Of a stretch of DNA of 64,000 bases, positions 54,586-62,420 are shown in pieces. Numbering within the stretch: the first letter of the stretch is position 1; each line of letters begins with the position of its first letter. This stretch comes from Metabacillus litoralis (GTDB lineage Bacteria; Bacillota; Bacilli; Bacillales; Bacillaceae): assembly GCF_007994985.1 (NCBI RefSeq), contig NZ_VOQF01000001.1, positions 62,001 to 126,000 of the forward strand. Direction: 5' to 3'. The translations under genes were made by a program, and so were the position numbers. The notes below the pieces were generated by a model. It made no database searches. It saw only the letters and a program-made list of their open reading frames with translations, and had not been told where the DNA came from.

Positions 54586-55220
54586 TCAGCTATTTATCGA
54601 ATCCATTAACTGGAAGAAGTGTTCAGGTTTATGAGTCTTATTTAGGTTATACCATGATTGTAATGCATCTGGTGTAAATACATCCATTTTTTTCAGTACC
54701 TCCATTTCAAATTCCAGAGGAGAGCTATTCCTGATGCAGTAACTAAATTCACATTAGATACTGCAGATCCCATCTCATAGAACTTTTCTCCTTTATAGTT
54801 AGGACATACCATTTTAGTATATTCTAAGTTATTACTTGTATGCTTTCTAGTATCTAAGTATCCCATATTCGCGAGGGCCTCAGTTGCACCACAAATTGCA
54901 GCAACAATAGTGCCAAGCTTTAAAGCTTGACCAATTCTTTCCAAGATAGGTTTATGAATTTCTTCACTCCAAGTAGTCCCTCCTGGTAAAATTAAAAGAT
55001 CTTTACACTCAAGAGTACATTCATCCAGCGAAATATCTGGTTTTATGTTCAGTCCTCCCATAGTAGTAATCATTTCTTTATTAGCTCCTACTGTAATTAC
55101 TTTTAAAGGTGCTAAATCTTTTTTGAAATATCTTCCTGAGGTTAGTTCAGCAATTAAATATCCATATTCCCAGTCCGCTATTATATTAAAAACATATAGA
55201 AAAACTTTTTTTGTTTGCAT
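54586..55220 (-). pseudogene. DJ-1/PfpI-family protein, frameshifted near the C-terminus
   Basis: From the ATG of MQTKKVFLYVFN (GGAGTG upstream) the DJ-1/PfpI fold is clear: DLLILPGGTTWSEE, IVAAICGATEALANMGYLD with the nucleophile Cys, and NLVTASGIALL. There a change of base number (GCTCTCCTCTGG) shifts the frame; the correct frame goes on as EFEMEVLKKMDVFTPDALQS and ends at 54586. So about 47 C-terminal residues are lost. A truncated regulator of the WYL type lies just upstream. Both are probably decayed. Confidence 0.8.
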
Positions 55221-55259
55221 CCAATAACACTCCAATCACAATTGATATAGCTATTATAA

Positions 55260-55293
55260 TAAAACTTCCCTGACAGCTAACGTCAGGGAAGTT
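55260..55293 (-). terminator. Intrinsic terminator
   Basis: AACTTCCCTGAC / GTCAGGGAAGTT forms a 12-bp stem followed by TTATT on the minus strand. It separates the regulator from the DJ-1 gene. Confidence 0.8.
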
Positions 55294-55370
55294 ATCATTC
55301 TTGATGAAATTTTATTAATTCAGACAGAACTTCAATAAGTCTTTTCTTAAGACTTATTGGCTCAATAACT

Positions 55371-55741
55371 TTAATAGATTTGTTGGTTTATCTTTGTTTC
55401 CTGCTCTTGATTTGAGTATTTACTTAGTTTTGAAATGACCCTATTTAATGCTTCACCTCCATAATATCCGGCTTCTTCTGCAAAAACAGCAGCGTGAAAT
55501 AGTGAAGTTTGCTCCTCAAAATCAAAAAAAGAGGTGCCTCAACAAAATTGTTCAATAAAGTGTATCCACCGTTATGTCCTGGTTCCGAAATTATAGGTAC
55601 GCCACTTGTTGAAATTGTATCAATATAACGATAAACAGTTTTTATATTCATCTCTAACCTTTCTGAAATTTGTTTTGCAGTAATTTTTTCACCTGAACGA
55701 AGCATCCATAAAATTGCTAACATATTGTCAATTTTAGGCAT
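55371..55741 (-). pseudogene. Truncated HTH (YafY/WYL-type) regulator
   Basis: The helix-turn-helix is intact: GEKITAKQISERLEMNIKTVYRYIDTI and PIISEPGHNGGYTLL. A run of seven T's near 55530 shifts the frame; the proper continuation is FDFEEQTSLFHAAVFAEEAG and YYGGEALNRVISKLSKYSNQ, ending prematurely at 55371. The WYL ligand domain is absent. It would once have controlled the adjacent DJ-1 gene. Confidence 0.75.
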
Positions 55742-55898
55742 ATAATTCCACCTTTATATGAAATTTAATTTCTATTATATAATTCCGATTTTTGGTATAA
55801 CTCATCAACTGTTCCTTTCCGATAGCTTTCTATATAATGAGGAGCTAAACACATTAGTAAATGTTTAATACCTTCTCTTCTCACTAAAATGCACATTT

Positions 55899-55968
55899 AT
55901 TTTAACATTAATTTCCTTTTTATTAACATAGAAAAAAGCACTCCTTATAGATAGAAGGAATGCATCCC
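55899..55968 (-). repeat. Second boundary repeat family, copy 3
   Basis: ATTTTAACATTAATTTCC, TTATTAACAT, AAAAAAGCACTCCTT / AAGGAATGCATCCC. On the minus strand the stem plus TTTTTTC is a terminator for the DUF5412 gene at 55985. Confidence 0.75.
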
Positions 55969-55984
55969 TTATTTTAATTAGCAG

Positions 55985-56347
55985 TTACTCACGTCTAAAA
56001 TCATATTTTTCATCAAGTACATCTAATGAATGTCCGTTAATCACTACTGTATCATCGTCTGTCCAAGAAATACTCGCAGTGTCCTCTTCATAGTTCCAGT
56101 AGATATTTTTAGTTTTACTTTTTCTTTCATTAAAAACTAATTCACCACGAATTGAATATGAAGTTGTTGCACCTCCATTAGCGACATAAGCTTTTAGGGT
56201 ATATGTTCCATCAGGTGAGGTATCTTCTGTTAGATATTCTCCTGTTGGTAACCTATTCATATCAAAAAAGGCCCAATAAATACCATAGCCGACGAATGCA
56301 ATAAATAAAAATGAGACCGTAATAAGCGTTTTAAAAACCTTTTTCAT
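55985..56347 (-). CDS. DUF5412 family protein
   Basis: 120 residues: signal/anchor (5-25), then DTSPDGTYTLKAYVANGGATTSYSIRGELV and ISWTDDDTVVINGHSLDV, the typical DUF5412 beta-sandwich pattern. It acts outside the membrane; function unknown. The ATG lies after GAGGAGAGAG. Confidence 0.85.
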   Translation of the reverse strand: MKKVFKTLITVSFLFIAFVGYGIYWAFFDMNRLPTGEYLTEDTSPDGTYTLKAYVANGGATTSYSIRGELVFNERKSKTKNIYWNYEEDTASISWTDDDTVVINGHSLDVLDEKYDFRRE

Positions 56348-56388
56348 TAAACTCTCTCCTCATGGTAATAAACTAGTCTTACCCTTTC

Positions 56389-56453
56389 ATTTTAACATTA
56401 ATTTCCTTTTATTTAATATACAAAAAGCTCTCCTGTCTTTATGCAGGAACGCT
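56389..56453 (-). repeat. Second boundary repeat family, copy 4
   Basis: CATTTTAACATTAATTTCC, TTTATTTAATAT, AAAAAGCTCTCCTG / CAGGAACGCTT. Together with copy 3 it brackets the DUF5412 gene, so that gene is flanked by two copies of the same element in the same orientation. Confidence 0.75.
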
Positions 56454-56590
56454 TATTGCAACGATTCCTGAGTTTTCAAACCGTAAACATTTATTTTCAC
56501 TTATTTGATAGCTTACATTTTTCTATGTGCTAAACCACTCATATTAAATTCGAAAGGATAAGTTCAAAAGTGGGAATTTAGAATTTAATT

Positions 56591-56807
56591 AAAGTTCAAA
56601 CAAAGGAGGAATTGAGAGATTACTTGAGGAAAAATCAAATACAGCAAGGTTTTGTTGGGTAATAGTAAGCATGAGTGAACAAATTGAGGATAAATTTATT
56701 GAAAATACAAGAGAAAATAAAATGTATGGTCAGTGGTCGCTTAATCAATAATTGAGGAAAGGTTGGAAATTGAATTTGGACCTTTTGATATCCATCATGA
56801 ATCTTAA
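56591..56807 (+). pseudogene. Decayed plus-strand gene
   Basis: Three consecutive fragments in shifting frames read as one protein: KVQTKEELRDYLRKNQIQQG, CWVIVSMSEQIEDKFIENTR, and IIEERLEIEFGPFDIHHES, with stops or shifts between them. The first part recalls YdeI-like proteins but the match is weak. It is clearly broken. Confidence 0.4.
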
Positions 56808-56829
56808 AAGCTGACTGACCTATAACATT

Positions 56830-57738
56830 TTATTTGTAAAGCTTCATTGCGTCCTCTAGAAAGTTCAAATATTTAGAAACAAACCCTTTTGGCTTCATAA
56901 TTTTAACTTTATTTCCGAATCCGGCTATAAATTGGTAGGCAAATTGATTCTCTGGCAGTTCAATTGTCGCAAGGTAACTTCTTGTATCTACTTTAGTAAC
57001 GGCATTTTTTCCGTATCTCTCGATAAATTGATCTCTTACAGCAACATCTATCGCTAGTTGTACACTAACCACATTTTGTTGTACATTGTGTTTTTTTTCA
57101 TCCTTAAATTCCTTTTCAGACCTTGGGACAAAAAAACCGTCTTTTTGGATATTTATTATCCTCGTCAATTTAAACGTTCGATAATCTTCCCGTTCTACAC
57201 TATAACCAATAAGATACCACCGCATCTCACTTAAATGTAATTTATAGGGTTCTACGACTCTATAAGTTATATTTCCTGTTTGGTTTACATACTCAAACTT
57301 TAATAACCAATTATTCTCAATTGCCTTCTTGATAAATAAAATTTCTTCCTTAATTTGACTTCTTCCAACCCAATCATAAAAAGATAAATCAAGTTTTGGA
57401 AAGATATCTTTGCTTGTCATTCCTTTGATTTTTTGAATGGTCATTTGAACCTCTTGATTCGTAATTAGTCCCTCAAAACCACCTAAAGCTACGAGTATAT
57501 TTTCAATATCGTTGTGATTTAGTAATCGTTTGTCGAATTTATACCCTTCCATTAGCGCATATCCCCCTTCAGCACCATATTCCGCATAAATAGGGATGTT
57601 TGTATAACTTAATGCTTCCATATCACGCTGAATCGTTCGTTTCGTTACATTAAAAAGTCGACTAAATTCTGATGCCGAAACAACTTCTTTTTGTAACAAG
57701 ATCATCACTATCGAGATAAGTCGTTCAATTTTTTTCAT
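56830..57738 (-). CDS. WYL-domain (YafY-family) transcriptional regulator
   Basis: 302 residues: HTH EVVSASEFSRLFNVTKRTIQRDMEAL (19-44), the linker with GGYALMEGYKF, and a WYL domain (about 140-225) with YRVVEPYKLHLSEMRWYLIGYSVEREDYRTFKLTRI. Ends with a WCX-like part. WYL proteins sense nucleic acid or nucleotides and regulate nearby genes. The divergent VOC gene at 57816 is its likely target. Confidence 0.92.
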   Translation of the reverse strand: MKKIERLISIVMILLQKEVVSASEFSRLFNVTKRTIQRDMEALSYTNIPIYAEYGAEGGYALMEGYKFDKRLLNHNDIENILVALGGFEGLITNQEVQMTIQKIKGMTSKDIFPKLDLSFYDWVGRSQIKEEILFIKKAIENNWLLKFEYVNQTGNITYRVVEPYKLHLSEMRWYLIGYSVEREDYRTFKLTRIINIQKDGFFVPRSEKEFKDEKKHNVQQNVVSVQLAIDVAVRDQFIERYGKNAVTKVDTRSYLATIELPENQFAYQFIAGFGNKVKIMKPKGFVSKYLNFLEDAMKLYK

Positions 57739-57753
57739 ATTCCCCTCCCATAT

Positions 57754-57779
57754 ACGACATACTGTTGTCGCCTATGTCC
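57754..57779. promoter_or_regulatory. Dyad operator in the divergent regulator/VOC intergenic region
   Basis: GACATA (57756-57761) and TATGTC (57773-57778) form a dyad, with CGACA / TGTCG nested inside. It lies between two divergent start sites only 77 bases apart, where the WYL regulator should act. Confidence 0.5.
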
Positions 57780-57815
57780 TATTATACTTCAAATATGAAA
57801 AGGAGGAATTAAGTT

Positions 57816-58271
57816 ATGGAAGCAATATCTTATCTACAATTTGGTGGAAGAGCAGAAGAAGCAATAGCTTTTTATGAAAAGGCATTACAAGCAACAAATG
57901 TAAAAATGGTGAGATTTGGTGCTTTTGGTAAAGATCCAAATTCTCCATTAACGGTAGAACAACAAAACATGATTATGGAATCTCGTATTGAATTTTCAGG
58001 GAATAGTTTAATGATCTCTGATGTTCCGCCTTTTATGCAAGCTGCAGCAGGCGAACTCACAACAGGGAATACCGTCTTAATCAGTATTATTGATGCTGAT
58101 CCAGAAATGAATAAACAATGTTTCGAAAAGCTTTCGGAAGGTGGTACTGTGATTATGCCGATATCTTCTACGCCATGGTCAGTAAGTTTTGGAATGTTAG
58201 TCGACAAATTTGGTGTAATGTGGAAATTTAATAGTGATGCGAGTAAATTTCTAGATGGTTTCGTAGATTAA
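57816..58271 (+). CDS. PhnB-like VOC family protein
   Basis: 151 residues: ISYLQFGGRAEEAIAFYEKAL, the EFSGNSLMISDVPP loop and PWSVSFGMLVDKFGVMWKFN, all typical of the PhnB/YjdN (3-demethylubiquinone-like) VOC branch. The strand-exchange FGMLVDKFG contains the usual metal ligand. The start is preceded by AAAGGAGG. It is divergent from a WYL regulator and is followed by two terminators. Confidence 0.93.
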   Translation: MEAISYLQFGGRAEEAIAFYEKALQATNVKMVRFGAFGKDPNSPLTVEQQNMIMESRIEFSGNSLMISDVPPFMQAAAGELTTGNTVLISIIDADPEMNKQCFEKLSEGGTVIMPISSTPWSVSFGMLVDKFGVMWKFNSDASKFLDGFVD

Positions 58272-58284
58272 ATTTGTATTATCA

Positions 58285-58325
58285 GAGTGGGTGTCCCGTT
58301 AACAATTTTTACGATACACCCACTC
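58285..58325 (+). terminator. Intrinsic terminator
   Basis: AGAGTGGGTGT / ACACCCACTCT forms an 11-bp stem right after the VOC gene. Confidence 0.85.
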
Positions 58326-58342
58326 TAATACATTATTAACAG

Positions 58343-58395
58343 ACCCTGAAGTACCACCTATATGATTGGTGATTTCAGGGCTTGTTTTATTTTTA
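58343..58395 (+). terminator. Second intrinsic terminator
   Basis: CCCTGAA / TTTCAGGG with an inner CCACC..GGTGA is followed by TTTTATTTTTAT. It backs up the preceding terminator. Confidence 0.75.
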
Positions 58396-58397
58396 TT

Positions 58398-58757
58398 TTA
58401 GTTTGAGATTTTATTTAGAAGTAGGGATGTAAATGGGCAAGGTATATTTCTTGTCTTTGAAAATTTAAATAGTCCAATCAGTAAAAATACCATACCTAAA
58501 GCTCAAACAACCCCAGAAATTCCTAGCTGAAGAGATATTTCTTCAGATGCCATTGGGTGGTTAAAATCAAAGGAAATTGCCTTTATGAAAAAATATATTG
58601 CAACTGAGAAAAACAGCATATGTAATAATATCCAGACGTATGCAGAACTGTTATTTTTATTTTTTAACCAGAGTAAAGATGCAGGTAATATTGCAATTCC
58701 CATTACAATAGAGAAACCACCGATTAATAAACAGATTACTTCTTGTTCTAATGGCAT
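58398..58757 (-). pseudogene. Small membrane protein with in-frame stop
   Basis: An 84-residue frame (ATG after AAGGAGGGGG) with three helices ends in ISGVV at a TGA at 58503. The same frame then continues 34 codons as ALGMVFLLIGLFKFSKTRN, a further membrane helix. TGG to TGA is the simplest change. The intact part may still be made. Confidence 0.55.
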
Positions 58758-58837
58758 ATGTCCCCCTCCTTAAACTGGCTTTATATAACATTAATTGTAA
58801 CATTCTATTAATTTAGATGGTATATATTGTTAAACTA

Positions 58838-58898
58838 AGCCGCATCGTAAGTAAAAAAGCGACTGTTCCTATTGAACACTCGCCACCCGTTCCTTCTA
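58838..58898 (-). repeat. Array boundary repeat, full copy
   Basis: CCGCATCGTAAGTAAAAAAGC, then GCGACTGTTC-CTATT-GAACACTCGC, then CACCCGTTCC. It lies 13 bases after the stop of the methyltransferase gene at 58912. Confidence 0.85.
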
Positions 58899-58911
58899 TA
58901 AAGTTAGATCA

Positions 58912-59619
58912 TTACTTTGAAATTGCACTTATTATTAAAAATTGTGGACTTTTCATAAGTCGGTCATAATTTTCAGGTGCTTTTTCTTTAAATGTCATTG
59001 TAGGCTGGGGCTCAATAACTTCTTTAATAGCAAAATATTTAAGTGTTGTGTTTAAAATTTCACTTAGAGGTCTTCGATAAAAAGGTACTTCATATAATTT
59101 ACCTTCTTTATTCCATTTATCAATTATTAATTCAGTTGAGAAATATTTTGGGTCTTGGAGTAATTTTATATCTGAAATAGGGTGATGTATTGAAAACAAA
59201 AGGATACCTTTAGGCTTCAATATCCTTTGAAATTCACTAAAGGTATAATCCCAATTTTTTAAATAATGTAGAGTCAGTGAGCTTACAATAAAATCAAAAT
59301 AATTATCATCAAAAGGTAATTCATCCTCTAAATCTAAACAAATAACCTTTGCCCTTTCCCCAATACGCCTCTTTGTAGAGTTAACCATCTCAGGACTAAT
59401 ATCAGTTGCCACAACATTAGCTCCTTTACTGACTAATTGGAAAGTATACCAGCCTGCAGCACAGCCAGCATCTAATACACTTTTACCATTTAAGTTTTCT
59501 GGCAATTGCTTTAACATTGATGGTCTTTCATATTCGCTATTATACATGCTTGTTGTATCAACACTATTTTCATAAACCTTTGCAAGTTGATTAAACGTTC
59601 CTTTTACCATTTCTTTCAC
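58912..59619 (-). CDS. Class I SAM-dependent methyltransferase
   Basis: 235 residues from the GTG six bases after GGGAGGTG (MKEMVKGTFNQLAKVY). Motif I is SVLDAGCAAGWYTFQL, then VVATDISPEMV, DLEDELPFDDNYFDFIVSSLTLHYL and LKPKGILLFSIHHP. The HHP and C-terminal EVIEPQPT resemble small-molecule methyltransferases. The substrate is unknown. A full boundary repeat follows. Confidence 0.9.
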   Translation of the reverse strand: MKEMVKGTFNQLAKVYENSVDTTSMYNSEYERPSMLKQLPENLNGKSVLDAGCAAGWYTFQLVSKGANVVATDISPEMVNSTKRRIGERAKVICLDLEDELPFDDNYFDFIVSSLTLHYLKNWDYTFSEFQRILKPKGILLFSIHHPISDIKLLQDPKYFSTELIIDKWNKEGKLYEVPFYRRPLSEILNTTLKYFAIKEVIEPQPTMTFKEKAPENYDRLMKSPQFLIISAISK

Positions 59620-59837
59620 AACTTCACCTCCCTTCATACTACTAAATTCAATCAAAAAATGCGATATTCCTACTTGAAATAACCTACAGAGTTAGTTTTT
59701 AAACACTTTATTAATTTAATCGGTTTAACAAATAAAATGTATAGGGAGTCACTAAAAATATAGCTGTATAAAGCCCTGGAGTATAGGTTTTTAATAACCA
59801 TGACTGCACATCATGAACTATATTTTTTGTGACCCTT

Positions 59838-60515
59838 TTATTTATTTCGAATCGATGCACAATACTTTCCATGGACAACCAGTAAAACCGCTCCCATTAC
59901 CATAATTGAAAATAGTTGGGATTGACCCGATGTAATCGAATAAACCGTTGAAAGTAAAATGGCAATAAATAAAGATATAGTGAGTAAATTGTAGGATTTA
60001 TAGAATCCGATTAGCATAACATGTCGTTCACCTTCATCTGATGCCTCTAACAGCTTTTCTGCATAATTTGCTTCTGATAATTTCGGAAGACTTCGCTCTG
60101 GGTAAATTAGTTGTGTTAGATGAGAGATAAGCATAGATAAAAGATAGCTAATAATCATCCCTACGGCCGCCAGAACTGTGAGAATAAGTGTTGTATTTAT
60201 AGTAGCTGATATACATAAAGCTACAAGAGAAAAAGTAAGACTAGTCTGAACAAAAAATGAGTAATCTGTAAACTTTTTATAAATCAGCACATCTACTTCG
60301 TCTTCATCCTCACCATAAACTTCTCTACGATTCAGATTAATGATTTGTCTGTATTTTACTAGGCTTACCACAAGCAATATGATAATAAGCACTAACATAC
60401 CGACAACAATAGTTTCTCCATGTTTAGTGAAATCAAAGGTAAAGCCATTCAATAATAATGTAACGACAACAAATCCGATGACTGCACTAAAAAGGAGTCG
60501 TATCAAGGTTTTCAT
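59838..60515 (-). CDS. DUF3169 membrane protein paired with XRE regulator
   Basis: 225 residues from the ATG immediately after the XRE gene (an earlier ATG overlaps its ribosome site). About six helices, with a NLNRREVYGEDEDEVDVLIYKKFTDYSFF loop typical of DUF3169. It is probably the membrane partner of the regulator upstream; function unknown. Confidence 0.82.
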   Translation of the reverse strand: MKTLIRLLFSAVIGFVVVTLLLNGFTFDFTKHGETIVVGMLVLIIILLVVSLVKYRQIINLNRREVYGEDEDEVDVLIYKKFTDYSFFVQTSLTFSLVALCISATINTTLILTVLAAVGMIISYLLSMLISHLTQLIYPERSLPKLSEANYAEKLLEASDEGERHVMLIGFYKSYNLLTISLFIAILLSTVYSITSGQSQLFSIMVMGAVLLVVHGKYCASIRNK

Positions 60516-60516
60516 G

Positions 60517-60720
60517 CTATAATTCATCCTCCTCTAATAAAAATACATTCTCAACAGGTTCACTAAAGATTCGGGAAATTCGAACGGCGATTAATATAGA
60601 CGGGATAAACTCTTCACGTTCAATCAAACTAATGGTTTGCCTTGAAACCTTTGCAAGCTTTGCAAGTTGTGTTTGGTTTAGCCCCTCTCGAGCACGAAGT
60701 TCTTTCAGTCTGCTTTTCAT
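60517..60720 (-). CDS. XRE-family small transcriptional regulator
   Basis: 67 residues, one helix-turn-helix: GLNQTQLAKLAKVSRQTISLIEREEFIPSI. ATG after GAGGTGATG. It resembles YozG-type regulators. It probably controls the DUF3169 gene. This is the second XRE/membrane-protein pair in the array, with different partners from the first at 41127-41712. Confidence 0.92.
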   Translation of the reverse strand: MKSRLKELRAREGLNQTQLAKLAKVSRQTISLIEREEFIPSILIAVRISRIFSEPVENVFLLEEDEL

Positions 60721-60854
60721 ATTTACATCACCTCACAATAATATCGTAAACGATATTTATCATTTTGACAAGTATATTTGTCAAAATGATAAATATATAG
60801 GTCATTATTCCATAAAAAGAAGATTATACTCTGATTCACGCCTCATTTACACAG

Positions 60855-61111
60855 TCTAATTAACAAAAAAACGTCTCAACTCCATGAGTATCAAGGAATT
60901 AAGACGGGTTAACTATTTAAATTTAGTTGTGATAATAGATATTTTACACGAAGTTAAGACTTTAAGAATAATAGAGAGTTTCCTCCCTACCTTCAAATCT
61001 ATTGATTATTTATATCCAAATAGATAAGCGTTTAATATGTTTATTAGATAAAATGAAAAATTACATCTTTCACACTCAGGCCCGTTTGTGGAAAATACTT
61101 ATCCAATATTA
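60855..61111 (+). repeat. Dispersed element, copy 4 (extended)
   Basis: AACGTCTCAACTCC hairpin, GATATTTTACACGAAGTTAAG and the long tail ATAAAATGAAAAATTAC, CACTCAGGCC, GAAAATACTTAT are shared with copy 3. The 5' third present in copies 1-3 is missing. Its end overlaps the last bases of the methyltransferase gene at 61099. Confidence 0.75.
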
Positions 61112-61719
61112 GTAGATTTACTTTCTTTTATTCCTTTAATACAAATCCATTTTTTATTTGCATGCTCATAAAAACTAACCTTAGCAAATCCTGTCTTTTT
61201 AAGCAATTGCTCCATTTCCACTTTTGTTTTATAAGATTTCATATGATAATTTATTTTGTATAACTCGGCTGAAATTAAAAAACATCCTCCTGGTTTCAAT
61301 ACTCTACAAACTTCATTAACACTCTCTTCTAAATCAGACCAAAAATAATGTGTCTGAAATGCTGTGATAATATCAAATGTATTTTCTGGAAACGAGATAT
61401 CTGTAACACTTGCTTGCTTAATATGTACTTTACCAGTCGCTACATTGTTTTTATTGGCTCTTAAAGAATTTTTAACTGCTTGGTCGGAGTAATCTATACC
61501 GAATATCTTCGCGTTTGTGTTAATTTTTGATAATAATAGTATTGTTTTCCCGCCACCGCACCCTACATCCAACACAACCGACTCTTCTTTCATTTTTATC
61601 TTCTCTAAAGCCCATTTGTTCATATTAGTATGAGCGGTATTCATTATCCTCAACATCATCGATCCTATGATTCCATTAGGATTCTTAGCTTGTTCTATTA
61701 ACTGATTTAAAAAAATCAA
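61099..61719 (-). CDS. Class I SAM-dependent methyltransferase
   Basis: 206 residues. Motifs: SVVLDVGCGGGKTILLLSK, IFGIDYSDQAV, VTDISFPENTFDIITAFQTHYFWSD and VLKPGGCFLISAEL. The stretch NTAHTNMNKWALEKI before motif I is seen in UbiE-like enzymes. The TTG start has only a weak site. The 3' end runs into a dispersed-element copy, so the last codons may be acquired from it. Confidence 0.88.
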   Translation of the reverse strand: MIFLNQLIEQAKNPNGIIGSMMLRIMNTAHTNMNKWALEKIKMKEESVVLDVGCGGGKTILLLSKINTNAKIFGIDYSDQAVKNSLRANKNNVATGKVHIKQASVTDISFPENTFDIITAFQTHYFWSDLEESVNEVCRVLKPGGCFLISAELYKINYHMKSYKTKVEMEQLLKKTGFAKVSFYEHANKKWICIKGIKESKSTNIG

Positions 61720-61900
61720 ATTCTACACATCCTATATTCAAGTTAACTTTTTATATTCAATGTGAATATAATAATTCCCTCTACACATATAATATTATCT
61801 TGAACTATCCTGCGCCTTATATAGCAAACGATCTAATCATAATTTATTATTGTTGAATCAGAGTTATCCCTGCTTACTTCACTTTATATTTACCTTAATA

Positions 61901-61934
61901 AAAAAACTGCACCGCTTTTAAGGTACAGTTTTTG
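61901..61934 (-). terminator. Intrinsic terminator
   Basis: AAAACTGTACC / GGTGCAGTTTT forms a stem followed by TTTATTAAG on the minus strand, after the VOC gene. Confidence 0.8.
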
Positions 61935-61962
61935 GTAGTTAAACAAAAAATAAATCTTGATT

Positions 61963-62387
61963 TTATTTTGTGATTAAATATTTCTCTTTGAAGATAGGGC
62001 TAAGTTCACTCCATACATCAAATTTATTGCAATCTAAATCATAAAAAATAAAATTCCTACCATCGTGTCCCCTGTTTTCAATATCTCCAACTCTTATCTC
62101 ATTATTTACAAAATCCTTATGCAGTGCTTCCAATGCGTCTAAACCATTTACTTCAAATGTTAAAGAAAAACGTTCAACACCATAAAAATCAATAAAATTA
62201 GAACTTTGACTTTCATTTGACTTCACAAGAAAAACACTTTGATTTGCAAGGTTTAAAATCGCTTTGTCGTCATCTTTATAAGATAACTCTGCACCTATTT
62301 TATTTACATACCATTCAGCTGAAAGCTGTACATTTGTTACTGGAATATAATATAAGTCGTTCCAACCCTCAATAATTTCTCACCCAT
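61963..62387 (-). pseudogene. VOC family protein with start-proximal frameshift
   Basis: ATG at 62387, nine bases after GGAGGGAG, opens MGEK; then one missing A in an A-run puts the reading out of frame. The correct frame goes on IIEGWNDLYYIPVTNVQLSA, EWYVNKIGAEL, IDFYGVERFSLTFEVNG and FIFYDLDCNKFDVWSE to 61963, a full VOC domain of about 141 residues. A late GTG could yield only an 87-residue fragment. Confidence 0.7.
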
Positions 62388-62420
62388 TTTATAAACTCCC
62401 TCCAATTTCTGATATACCAA

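Noticed and set aside
28864..61833. A canonical integron with attC sites
   Set aside because: attC needs inverted R'' (RYYYAAC) and R' (GTTRRRY) boxes around a bulged hairpin. Here the two CTAACGG boxes are in direct orientation, and no tyrosine recombinase is in the window. The comparison is organisational only.
28864..61833. CRISPR array
   Set aside because: The repeats are spaced by whole genes of variable length, not by uniform short spacers, and no cas gene is present.
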